Under the pieces are notes generated by a model that ran no database searches, was not told the origin of the DNA, and saw nothing but the letters and a program-made list of their open reading frames with translations. From Vibrio neptunius (GTDB lineage Bacteria > Pseudomonadota > Gammaproteobacteria > Enterobacterales > Vibrionaceae), in the NCBI RefSeq assembly GCF_000967495.1, contig NZ_JXXU01000001.1, forward strand, positions 186,001 to 250,000: DNA of 64,000 nt, read 5' to 3'. Of this stretch, positions 17,101 through 28,500 are shown piece by piece. How positions within the stretch are numbered: the first letter of the stretch is position 1; every line of letters starts with the position of its first letter. The translations under genes and the position numbers were made by a program.

Positions 17101-19556
17101 ATTGGTGTCACTACGGTTTCCGTCGGCCCATAGCCGTTGATAATACGTGGTGGGTTTACAACAGATTGCAAGCGGTCATAGGTTTCACGAGTAAAGGCTT
17201 CACCACCCAAAGTCCAAGAACGTACATTCAATTGAGGCTGAGTCGTCTCAATCCAGTCCAATAAAGGCCCGACATAACTTGGAGGGAAACAGGCTATCGT
17301 AATCCCTTCCTGCTTGAGGACATCACAGGTCTTCTCCGCACTCCACAGTTGCTGATCGCGAATCACTAAACGAGAGCCAAATGCCAATGGCACTGTCCAG
17401 CGCTCTACCGCCCCATCAAAACTGATCGAAGCAAAGTGAAGCTCAACGTCATCTTGCGTCATCCCATACTGAGCCCCAATCGTCTGCACATGCATACTCA
17501 GGCCATCATGGGCAATCGCGACGCCTTTAGGTTTACCCGTCGACCCTGATGTGTAGATGATGTAAGCCAACTGCTCCGGCAAGAGTTCTACTTCTGGCTT
17601 GGCTTTTGAGAGACCTTGCCAATCTAGCTCATCCATATAAAGCGGTGAAACAGAAGAGGTCTGATCCGAATGGGAGAGGACGTGTGAATCAATCTCATCC
17701 CAACGTGAGCGCAATGATTGCTCGCTGATAACCAAGCTCGCAGCAGAATCCTCGATCATGTAAGCCAATCGGTCGGTCGGATAATCAGGGTCAAGCGGTA
17801 GAAACGCCCCACCGGCCTTCATAATGGCGATCATCGCTATGATCATATCGTTGCCGCGCTTAAAAAGAACGCCCACAGCTTGATCGCGAACGACACCCTG
17901 CTCTACCAACTGATTCGCCAGCTGGTTCGATTTTTCTTCCAGCTGTTTAAACGAGACACTTTGCTGGCCGTGTTTTAATGCAATGGCTGACGGTTGCTCA
18001 ATACCCTGGAGGTCGAATAACTCAGTGACGGGTTGATAACGCCACTCACCTTCTGGCTGCGACAGTTGCGATAATCTGGCGAGCTGAGCCTCATCCAGTG
18101 AGTTAAGCGCAGCCAACGGTGTATTCAGGTTTTGTTCTGCTTGCGAGACCAACAGATTCAGAGTGCTAGTAAGCGAAACCATCATCTGGGGATCGATACG
18201 ATCTTTGGCATAGGTTAGCGTTACCTGAGTACCCCTCGAAGATTCCAACACATCCAAAGCAACATCAAACAGTGCGAAGTTGCCTTTTAGCGCCAGCGGT
18301 TTTGCCGCTAGACCCGGAGCAAACTCGACTGACTCGGTTTGATTGACCTGATGATTAAACAACACTTGAAAGTAAGGCGTTTCGCCAACCAACCTTTCCG
18401 CCAACAATGAAGAAACCACACGATCAAATGGCAATAGCTGGTGTTGCTGAATCTCCAGCACTTTGCTGTGAGCTCTAGTCATTATTTGACCAAAGCTCTG
18501 CTCAGGTTTTAAGTCTTGCGCAACCACATTAGTGTTTACGAAAAAGCCAATAACGTCAGATACTTCTGGTCGGGCGCGGTTAGCCATTGGCATACCAATA
18601 TTGATATCGTGACGCCCTGTCAACTTGAACAGCGCAGCCTGCCAAATGGCTAGCCAGAAGCTCGAAGTGGTGACGTTATTTTGCCTTGCAAGGCGTGCAA
18701 TGCGTTCAGAAACATTACTATCAAATTTAAGGCTTTCCTGCTGTGCTTCTCGGCGCTGATTAGGTGCAATATCGCCTGTCCACTCAAACAGTTTCTGTGG
18801 CTGCTTATCACCTAACTCTTGCTGCCAGAATTGAAGATCCTCATCCCCTTTGCCCGCTTTTAGTAGTGCATCCTGCCAGACAGAAAAGTCACTGTACTGG
18901 ATGCTCAATGGCTCTAGAGACGCCCCCTGATAGGCGGTGACCAAGTCCTGCATAAACAATCCAATAGACCAGCCGTCAGACACAATATGATGCATCACAA
19001 TGATCACATGAGTTTTATCTTCAGATGCGCGAATACACGCCATTCGCACCGGCATCTCATGAAGCAAATCAAATGGCTTGGCAATAAATTCTGATGTCCA
19101 TTCGCCTAGCTGGTTTTCCGTTAAGTGTCTGCCGTCTTTAAGCTCAAAGTGAGCAATACAGTGCTGGTCAACATGCTGCTTCGGCTCACCTTGGTCCGAA
19201 ACAACAAAGCGCGTTCTTAGCGCGTGGTGTTTACTCATGACTTCAGCAAGCGCCAGTTCCATTTTATCGGTAGAGAGCTCACCAGTTAGCTCAAAACCAC
19301 CACTGATATGGTAAGCACTATTGCCTGCATCAAGCTGATAAATGTCCCAAAGTCGTTTCTGTGCCGGAGAAAGAGGCACATCGTGCACCTCTTCTGCTGG
19401 GACAATCGGTAGCTTTTCAAAGCTCATCCCTTTGGCGTCAAGCAGAGCGATAAATTTCGCCTGCTCTTGCTCACCAAGGTTTAAAAAACGTTTTGCTAAT
19501 GCAAATTTGTCTATTTTTGGTTTTTGTTGTGCTTTTAAATTTGATTCTTGGGTCAT
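14136..19556 (-). CDS. NRPS, last module: C-A-PCP-E-TE (activates acetyl-hydroxyornithine)
   Basis: An 1806-residue termination module. Order: condensation domain (HHIVSDGW near 189), adenylation domain (YTSGSTGKPKG near 667), carrier protein (LGGDSI, serine near 1061), epimerisation domain (HHLAVDGVSW near 1237, ESHGR and VGWMTSLYP further on) and thioesterase (GWSLGG near 1617). The A-domain specificity residues read D-G-E-C-W-L-G-V-T, the same as module 2, and are assigned to N5-acetyl-N5-hydroxyornithine from the linked hydroxylase and acetyltransferase. The carrier has the GGDS form usual before epimerisation domains. ATG overlaps the stop of the first NRPS (ATGA), so the two chains are made together. 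TE release should be by hydrolysis, giving a linear peptide. Confidence 0.92.
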   Translation of the reverse strand: MTQESNLKAQQKPKIDKFALAKRFLNLGEQEQAKFIALLDAKGMSFEKLPIVPAEEVHDVPLSPAQKRLWDIYQLDAGNSAYHISGGFELTGELSTDKMELALAEVMSKHHALRTRFVVSDQGEPKQHVDQHCIAHFELKDGRHLTENQLGEWTSEFIAKPFDLLHEMPVRMACIRASEDKTHVIIVMHHIVSDGWSIGLFMQDLVTAYQGASLEPLSIQYSDFSVWQDALLKAGKGDEDLQFWQQELGDKQPQKLFEWTGDIAPNQRREAQQESLKFDSNVSERIARLARQNNVTTSSFWLAIWQAALFKLTGRHDINIGMPMANRARPEVSDVIGFFVNTNVVAQDLKPEQSFGQIMTRAHSKVLEIQQHQLLPFDRVVSSLLAERLVGETPYFQVLFNHQVNQTESVEFAPGLAAKPLALKGNFALFDVALDVLESSRGTQVTLTYAKDRIDPQMMVSLTSTLNLLVSQAEQNLNTPLAALNSLDEAQLARLSQLSQPEGEWRYQPVTELFDLQGIEQPSAIALKHGQQSVSFKQLEEKSNQLANQLVEQGVVRDQAVGVLFKRGNDMIIAMIAIMKAGGAFLPLDPDYPTDRLAYMIEDSAASLVISEQSLRSRWDEIDSHVLSHSDQTSSVSPLYMDELDWQGLSKAKPEVELLPEQLAYIIYTSGSTGKPKGVAIAHDGLSMHVQTIGAQYGMTQDDVELHFASISFDGAVERWTVPLAFGSRLVIRDQQLWSAEKTCDVLKQEGITIACFPPSYVGPLLDWIETTQPQLNVRSWTLGGEAFTRETYDRLQSVVNPPRIINGYGPTETVVTPMIWRAYPQDKLTSAYAPIGQPVGARRLYVLDGLLNQVAEGAVGELYIGEEVGLARGYLDKPDMTSERFMPDPFTNNGERMYRTGDLVRWREDGVMEYFGRVDQQIKIRGFRIELGEIESRLQQISGVETCVVAAHRHGSMTHLVGYLHGADANKADSVSILSELAEHLPEYMVPAHLVVLEELPLTPAGKVDRKALPEPEFKSELLQGLPPEGEKETLLAEIWQELLGINSVSREDSFFALGGDSILSLQLVSKLKLAGLNVSPKQVFQAPVLSELAQVLEAAVEQEQRELPKQPFGLMPIQAHFMAQNFAQPNHWNQHVCVELKQDMDIQALVTALKGLVEHHPALRLSFSQTEGKWQQQYVEHVSHDLLWKTQLDSLEAFEVFAHELQTSLDIGEGRLIQAGYARIDRQKSRLMIVIHHLAVDGVSWRVLMDDLWRAYQQTLSSDENSTKTVDLPPVYTSLDMAVDSLNKWSLTEQGKARKAVWDQQALHAEDTQAKAIYGNKRSQKVELSREVTSALLSCENITVELVSALTAIMGSKEDGQSVYLESHGRDESVYEGLDLSRMVGWMTSLYPMTLNTSDSRDDIAERMALLNQDSGIGYGLRYLEDEPQEQTAQITFNYLGQYQGNSFAHWCQPVSSNSRDQADDNTMLTPLVINAQVVDGVLSADFEYATSHYSQSDIETKATKWKEKLELVHSAPKSQKGEAIAAKADLKLIEKLNTDVDGILPVFCIHPVTGRTVGYQKLAQALAGKRTVYGVQSQSFVYPNRFDISFSAMADTYCATIRQIQPSGPYTLIGWSLGGALCQEIAARLEAAGESVAFLGLLDCYVPGTEIAEDQWESPAAKAKLIEHLELLLGKLSEGQKQTCLAGFDQSTPDNWPSVFSSWLASQNFDHYLSESAQQMLYSWAVEQHMRSLCHEYQLPKINTQLTAYWAGQPLGRHKLLSSEFSKVNAQLSNEVLDTDHLGIVQDSVLIEKLRHLLIINTL

Positions 19557-22500
19557 AACAATTCCAACTCGTCCATTAGTGCAGCCATGGCGTCGAGTTC
19601 ATCCTGTTCTTGTTCATTGTTTGCCTGATACTGAGATTGAAGTGCATCCGTTAACGCCTGTAGCGTCCCAGCGGCAAAGAAGTCTTTTAATGAGATCGCC
19701 AAATCGAGCTCTTTTTGTGCTTGAGCGACGATACGTGTGGCTAACAGAGAATGGCCTCCGAGCGCAAAGAAGTTATCATCTAAGCCCACTTTTTCTGAGC
19801 CAAGGACTTGCTGCCAAGTGTTGGCAAACCAAATTTCCAGTTCACTCTCTGGGGCGCGATACTCCACTTGACTCCACTCTGGAGAAGGCAGCGCTTTGCG
19901 GTCACGCTTGCCATTTGGTGAAAGAGGCATTTCATCCAGTGCAACGTAGATGGCCGGAACCATGTAGTCGGGAAGGTGGTCATTCAAATGCGCTTTAACA
20001 GCGGTTTCTTTTTCTGAATCCCAATCACCACAAACCACGTAGGCGACAAGCTGCGTACCTGTTTGATGCTCATAAGCAATGACTGCAGATTCATCGACGT
20101 CATCATGTTGGTTAAGAACATTCTCAATTTCTTCCAACTCAATACGAAGCCCACGAATTTTTACCTGATGATCCAATCGGCCCAGATATTCAAGTCTGCC
20201 ATCTGGCATGCGAACCACCTGATCACCGGTCCGATACATACGAGAACCCAAGTTCCCATCTTGCTTTCCTGATGCAGTAGTAGCAAACGGGTTTGGCACA
20301 AAGCGATCGGCCGTCAAATCTGGTCTGGATAGGTACTCGCGCGCAAGGCCATCACCCGCAAGGTATAGCTCACCAGGCACACCGACTGGAACTGGATTCC
20401 AACAATCATCCAATACATGAAGTTGGGTGTTGCTAATCGCATGACCAATCGGGATGCGCTTACCAACGGGCAATTCACATTGCCAGTAAGTCACGTCAAT
20501 AGCCGCTTCAGTCGGACCATAGAGGTTATGCAGCTGACAATCTGGCGCACCCGTCAACACTTTTTCGGTCAACTCAGCAGGTAGAGCTTCACCGCTACAA
20601 ATAATACGGCGCAGGCTGCTGCACTCTCCAATATCCGTTTCACTTTCAAAAGCATGAAGCATTGAAGGAACGAAGTGGATCGTCGTTACGCCCTGCTCTC
20701 GAATGGTGTTATGCAATAACTCAGGTTGTCGGTGGTGATCTGGCTCAGCAATGGCCAATCTCGCACCGTACATAAGCGGCCAGAAGAATTCCCACACAGA
20801 GACATCAAAGCTAAACGGTGTTTTCTGAAGGACACAATCACTGGCATCTAACTGATACTCATTTTGCATCCAAGCCAAACGGTTGTGCAGTGCCGACTGG
20901 GTATTTACCACGCCTTTTGGTAGCCCTGTAGAACCGGAAGTGAAGATGACATACAGCGACTGATCCGCCTGCCAATTTACCACTGGAACCTCAGTGCTCT
21001 GCTCATTGATTTGCTTTAAGATCTCAGCCTGATTTAGCGCCACATACTGACATTGAGGATTTTCTGGCCATTGTGGCAAGGTCTCACTATCGGTCAGTAA
21101 GATGGATACGCCCGCAGACTCAAGAATGTAATTCAAACGTTCTGCTGGATAACTTGGGTCCAATGGCACATAAGCACCACCAGCACGAGTAATCGCATGT
21201 AGGCCAATCACTAATTCAAACGAACGTGGTAAACCAAGGCCAACTCTGGTTTCTTCACCCACTCCTTGTTGGCGTAACCACTGAGCCAACTGATTCACTT
21301 TGCTGTCGAATTCAGCATAAGTCATCGACTGCTGCCCCATTGACAAAGCAATCGCCTCAGGTGTGCGTTTTGCTTGGGCTTCAACAGCAACTGGCGGTGG
21401 AAGCATTTCACCCCATGATTTCTTCGTCGCGTTGAATGCATCAATTTGTGCAAGCTCGTCAGAATCAACCAACTTGAGCTCAGACAGCATCGCGTTAGGA
21501 TTTAATGCAACTTGTTCAAGTAATTTGAGCCAATGACCAAGTAACGCTTCGACAAATGTTTGATCGAATACTGGCGCAGCGTAGTTAACAAACCCACTCC
21601 ATTCGCCGTCATCATAAGCCTGAACATCTAAGCTCAATTCTAACTGAGCCGCAACCACGCCCGGATCAAACGCTTCTGCTTGCAACCCTCCCCATTCAGC
21701 GAGAATAGAACGTTCAATGCGTTGGAAGTTGAAACTCGTCTGGTACAACGGATGGTGCTGCAAATTACCCGTTACACCAAGAGACTCCACTAGTACCTCA
21801 AATGGCACATCCTGATGAGTTAACGCCTGCTCGGTAAAGCGTTTTGTCTCATGGAGCAAACGTTCATAGCTCATGGCTGCGTCTAACTGCGCTGGGATCA
21901 CCAAATTGTTGATGAAACAGCCTTGCATCTGCTGAGTATCCGGCTGTGTTCGGCCCGCAACAGGGATACCGACTCGAATTTCATCACGCCCAGAATACTT
22001 GTGCAGCAATAAGTGCCACAGGCTTAACATAACGTTAAACGGAGTCGTTGCACTTGTTGCAGCAAGAGTCTCAATCGCGTTGACCTGCTGCGTGGTTAGA
22101 GTGAAGTGATGACGCTGACCGGTCGTTTCGAGCTGATCTCTCGCGACATCGCTATGGAGAACAAGCGGCTCAATATCTTTTGCTAACGCCGCTTTCCACC
22201 ATGACAGTGACTCTTTGGCGATATCTGAGTTTAACCACTCTTGCTGCCAGCTAGCGTAATCGGCGTAATCCAGTGTGTCAGTCTCAATATTTGATGCAAA
22301 CTGCCCAGAATGACTGTACGACGAGTAAACCGCCGACAGCTCTCGCATTAGGTTTTGAATCGAAATGCCATCAGAGATGATGTGATGGACAACCAGAAGT
22401 AACTCAAATTCCTGTTCTGAATGCTTAATTGAGTATGCTCTCAATAATGAAGGCGATGACAAATCAAAGGTTTCACCAATCCAGCTCAGGCGCTGAGCCT

Positions 22501-25500
22501 CTAGGTCGGAGAACTCATCAGCTGAGTATTCTGCTAATGCGATTTGACATGCGTCGTCACCAGAATGGATAGACTGCATCAGCTCGCCATCTACCTGCAC
22601 GAAGCTGGTACGCAGAGCCTCATGGCGGCTAATCACAGTGCGCAGCGACTGCTCTAGCCAGTCTCTATTCACGTCACCTTTTAACTTAAGGCCAAGCGGC
22701 ATGTGATAGGCAGCGCTTTCAGGCATCAGCTGTTGAACAAACCATAAACGCTTCTGCGAAGCACTTACTGGCATGGTTTCCATGCGCGGCACAGGTTTGA
22801 TCGTAACTGCAGGTTCTTTGAGTGATGTACACTGAGTTGCCATCACATCTAGTCTTGGAGAATCAAAGACACTCTGTAGTAAAAGACGAATCTGGTGTTT
22901 TTGCTGCAAACGTCCAACTAGCTGGGTAGCAAGTAATGACTGACCACCCAGAGCGAAGAAATCATCATTACGACTAACATTCTCCAGCCCAAACAAGGCT
23001 TGCCATTCTTGTGCCAGAAGCTGCTCAATCTCACCTTCTGGTGCTTCATAGGCTTTGTGCTGAACATGATTATCAGGCTGCGGCAGTTTTTTCTTGTCGA
23101 CTTTACTTGCTGGCGTCAACGGCATTGACTCCATGACTACAAGCTGTGAAGGCACCATATAGTCAGGTAGCACTTTCGCCATTTGAGCGAGAATATCATC
23201 GCAGTTTATTAGGTCAGCCTGACCTTCTACGTAGCCGACCAAGTACTTTCCAGCTGAACCTTCAAAGGCAGTGACGGCGCTCAGTTTACTGCCACTGATA
23301 CTTTGTAATCGTGACTCGATTTCACCTAACTCGACACGGAAGCCTCGAATTTTTATTTGGTCATCTGCTCGACCCAGATACTCCATCACGCCATCTTCGC
23401 GCCAGCGAACTAAGTCGCCAGTGCGATACATGCGCTCTCCATTATTCGCGAATGGATCGGGAACGAAGCGCTCGGCCGTTAAGTCTGGACGATCAAGATA
23501 ACCGCGAGCTAAGCCAACTTCTTCACCAATGTACAATTCGCCACTGACACCAGACGGAACCGGACGAAGGTCGCTGTCCAATACATACAGACTACGCGCA
23601 CCGACAGAAGTACCGATAGGGGCGTAAGCACTTTCTAGCGGCGTTTCAGGATAAGCCTGCCAGATCATTGGCGTCACGACAGTTTCCGTCGGGCCGTATC
23701 CGTTGATAATGCGCTTCGGATTCAGTACCTGCTGAAGCTTGAAATAGGTCTCTCGTGTAAAGGCTTCACCGCCTAGAGTCCAAGAGCGTACGGCTAATGC
23801 TGGCTGTTCAACCTCAATCCACTCTAGCAGTGGTCCAACATAGCTTGGCGGGAAGCACGCGATGGTCACGGCTTCACGCTCAAGCACTTCACATGTTTCT
23901 TGTGCACTCCAAAGCTGCTGGTCTCGAATCACCAGTTTTGAACCAAATGCCAGAGGCACAGTCCATCTCTCTACTGCACCATCAAAACTGATTGAAGCGA
24001 AGTGCAGCTCGATGTCTTGTGGTGTCATGCCATATCGTTGGCCAATGGTTTGAACATGCATGCTCAGACCAGAATGAGAAACACACACACCTTTAGGTTT
24101 ACCCGTTGACCCGGAGGTATAAATCACATACGCCAGCTGCTCTTCTAAAATTTCAGGACGATTTAAAACAGGTTGCTGAAGATCGATATCAGAATACGCA
24201 ATGATGCTATCTCGCTGACAAATCTCACGTGCCAGCTGTTGCGAACTGTCGTCTGAAATTAACCACTGTGCATCGCTATCTTCAACCATGTAGGCCAGTC
24301 GGTCTTTAGGGTATGAAGGATCTAAAGGTAGGAATGCAGCTCCGGCTTTCAAGACACCGATCATTGCCACCAGCATGTCAGTTCCACGGGCAAACATCAC
24401 ACCAACCCGTTGGTCTCTTTGAATGCCGCGTGCGATTAGCTCAGCGGCCACACCATCGCTGAAGTCATCCAGCTGTTGGTATGACATAGCAAGCCGTTCC
24501 GAGCCACTAGGTGATAAGACCGTTCCCCCAAGAGGATTCGCCACAAGCGCTTCGCTATCTGGTTGAGCAAGCACCTGCTCTTTTAACAGTTCAGTAAAGG
24601 GTTTGTAAGCCCAAGGTTCAGACGCTTTTACATGACCAGACAAGCGAGACTGTTGCTCGGCGTCCAATACATCAATATCACTCAGGTTGTGAGTCAGTTT
24701 ATCGACAAGCTGCTCAAGATAATGAGACGTCGTTGCTGACAGCGCATCAATATCTGACTGTGAGAATTTCGCTGAATCGTACGCAAAAACAATGCGTAAT
24801 GATTCGCCTGGCAATACTGCCAGCGTTAATGGGTAATGCGTAAACTCATAACTGTCAGGCTCGCCAATTTTAAGGCCAGTTTCACTAAATAGGCTCTCAT
24901 CCAATGGGTAGTTTTCAAATACCACCAACGAATCAAACAGATTCTCACCATCAAGCGGAGATTGCGCTTGTACCTCTGACAAAGAGACATGGCTGAATTC
25001 ACGCTGTGCGCTCGCCTGCTCTTGTATATCAGCAAGCCATTGATTGGTTCTCTCCTTCCAGTCCACCATCGATGTAACAGGCAAGGTATTAATGAAAAGC
25101 CCAACCATGGCTTCACTGTTTGCCAGTGACGAAGGTCGACCAGCAACCGTATTGCCGAAAACAGGCTGAGACTGACCCGTGTAACGTTGAAGCGTCAGTA
25201 GCCATGCGCCCTGAATGAGAGTGTTTAGCGTGATGCCAGATGACTTCAGTTGCGACTGCCAACTGCTTAGTACCTCAGCACTGTAGTCCACGTTGTGGCG
25301 CACATGCCCTTGTTTATCTGTGTTCGAACCGTATTGTTCAACCAAGATTGTTGGCGCTTCAACACCATTCAGATAACCACGCCAGTACTCTTGAGCACTT
25401 TCTGGTTCTTGCTGTACAACCCATTCTAAATAATCAGCAAAATCATGGCTGACAATAGGCAGGCTAATATTTTGGTAGTGAGCAAACAATTCGCTAAGTA

Positions 25501-28500
25501 AAACGCCGGTGCTCCAACCATCCATCAGAATGTGGTGGATAGTGAAAATACAAGCGATCTCATTGTCGCCCGTTGTCACTAGATCGACTCGCCACAAAGG
25601 TTTTAGCTGCTGGCCGCTCGCATCTTGCTCCAGTTCGAAACCTTGTTCAATGAGTGAACGTTTATACGACTCCAGTTCAAAGCCTGCTTCCTCTCGCCCA
25701 TCAAAGACTCTGCTCGTGATGGGAAGGTCATCCCAAACATATAGGTGCGCGTGACCTTCTACTTGATGCAGCGTACTACGTAGAATCGAATGGCGCTTCA
25801 TCAAGGCTTTCCAACCTTCTTCTAACTGGGCAGCATCAGCACCCGATATAGGTAAGGTAATTTGGTTAACGTAGGTGCTTGTGTCTTGCGATAGCTGAGC
25901 GTGGAAATACAAACCTTGCTGGAGCGTAGACAGTGGTAGAATTTGATTCGGAAGTTGATGAGCCTGAACACTTACATGGCTTAGCGTAGCAAGACTCAGA
26001 TGAGTATTTGGCGCATCAGCTTGTGTCAAAACGGCGGAGTTAGACGTGCAATGTTCCGTCACGGCTTTGATCGCCGCTTCAAAGTGATGAACATACGCAT
26101 CACACTCAGATTTCGACAGAGCTGAAAGTGAAAACTCCAATTCGACATCAAAGCCTTCATCAGTTTCACTGATATTCAATACAATTACGGCATCTGCTTT
26201 AGCGTCTTCTGGTCGCCATAGGCCAAACTCACCCAGTTCAGCCCCTTTCACATCAGCCTGCGTTGCTCGGCCTAGGAAGTTAAATAGCACATCAACATGG
26301 TCTTGATACTGCCATTGCTGCTGAGCTACACCCGCTGAGTAACTCAAGCCACCATCGGTGATTGCATGTGAGCTATCTTTTACACTCGCTAACAGTTCAC
26401 TGATACTCTCACTTAGCACAACTTTTTGCGGGAACAGCGCAGTATGCCAGTTAACACTGCGTGAAAGATCCAATCCAAACGACTCACTGAATCGACCATG
26501 GCTTTCGCGATGAATGACAATCTCGCTTGCAGAGGTTATTTCTTTCACTGCAAGTGCAGACAATGCCATCAACGTCTGTTCCTTGCTCATTCTGGCGAAG
26601 GCTTGAGTCGAGGCAAGTAGTGGCTCGGCGAGCTCTTTAGTTAAATGGTAACTGTGCTTGTGAATTCCTTTGCTTTCGCTTTCTTGATCTTTAACTTCAG
26701 TTAGCTCAGCTGGGACAGCAGGTTCTGCTCGCTGAGCATTCCAGAATTCGGACTGTTTATGACTGATATGTATATTCTCTAATGCCTCATACCAATCAGC
26801 CTGATTGTGAGTTTTAGAGGCAAACGCATAAGAGTCAACACCCATTTCTTGCTGGTAACTTCCCAGTAAATCTTGAATTAGCACAGGCCAAGAAAGCGCA
26901 TCAATGACAAGGTGGTGAACGGCAACCAGCATTTCGCCCGTCTCAATATTCAGGCCAACCGACAATTGTTTACCAACAGACGGATTAATCGCACTCTGCA
27001 CAGCATCGATGTCTATCTGCTCGGCATAAAGGTGGAATGCAAAATCTGCGGTAGTTACATATTCAGCTAGATACTCTGCCGCGTCAGATGTTGTTGTATT
27101 AGGAACTTCGAAAGAAAGGCGCAAACTATCGTGATGTTGCACCACTTGCTTAAGTGCTCGGACAATCGCGTCTGCATTAACCGGAGCTGGCAAGTTGAGT
27201 TTTGCGTACTGGTTACATAGTTCAAGCTGGCCATTTTTATCTAGCTTGCTTTTATGAGAATAGCCTCGTTCAACGAATCGCTTCTGCATTGGCAGCAAGG
27301 CTACTTTGCCATTCAGCTCACCTTGTTCAGCAGGTTTGATTTGGCTATCGAGAACACACAACGCCATTTCAGCGATAACTGGATGGTCAAACACTTGCTT
27401 TGGTGTCAGCATCAAACCTCGTTGACGAAGCTTACCCACCATTTGCAAAGCGGTAATGGAATCTCCGCCAAGTGCAAAGAAATGGCTGTCAGAACCAATA
27501 GACTCAACTTTAAGTAGCTCACGCCATATTTCAGCCAGCTGATGTTGGATGTCCCCTTCCAGCGGCGCACCCGCTTTCTGTTCTTCATCCCAATGCGGTG
27601 CGGCAAGTTGCTTGCGATCCACCTTACCAGCTGGTGTCAGAGGAAGTGTCTGGCTAACAATGATACGTGACGGCACCATATAATCTGGCAATTGGGAGGC
27701 TAATTCTATGCGCCATTGAGATTCAGATTGTTGCTCTGTTTCACTCAATTGAACATAACCAACTAGGCGCTTTCCTGTCGGCGACTCGTGTGCGACAACC
27801 GCACAAAACTCAGCATTAGCAAGCGTCTGTAGGCGAGATTCAATCTCTCCAAGCTCAATACGGAAACCACGAATTTTTACTTGTTGATCGGCACGGCCAA
27901 GATATTCAACAACACCATCGTGTCTAAATCGAACCAAATCACCAGTGCGATACATACGCTCGCCGTTAGCGGCAAATGGATCCGGAATAAAACGTTCAGC
28001 GGTCAAATCAGGTCGTTTCAAGTAACCACGAGCAAGGCCAGACTCCATGCCGATGTATAGCTCGCCAACCGTTCCAAATGGTACCTGCTTAAGGTTCTCG
28101 TCCAGCACATACAACTTACGGTCACCAACAGGCTGACCAATCGGCGCGTACGAGCTTTCCAGTTTATCTTCTGGATAGGCACGCCAGATCATCGGAGTAA
28201 CGACCGTTTCTGTTGGGCCGTAACCATTGACGATGCGAGGTGGATTAACCACCCGTTGAATTCGTTCAAAGGTTTCTCGGGTAAATGCCTCACCACCTAG
28301 TGTCAATGAGCGAAGAGCCAAATCCGGCTGAGTTTGTTCAACCCAATCTAGCCAAGGTCCTGCATAACTTGGCGGGAAACAAGCGATGGTGACTTTCTCG
28401 TCTACCAATACTTGAGTCGTTTTTTCTGGTGTCCACAACTGTTGGTCACGAATAATCAGCGTTGAGCCAAACGCCATTGGAACAGTCCAACGTTCCACGG

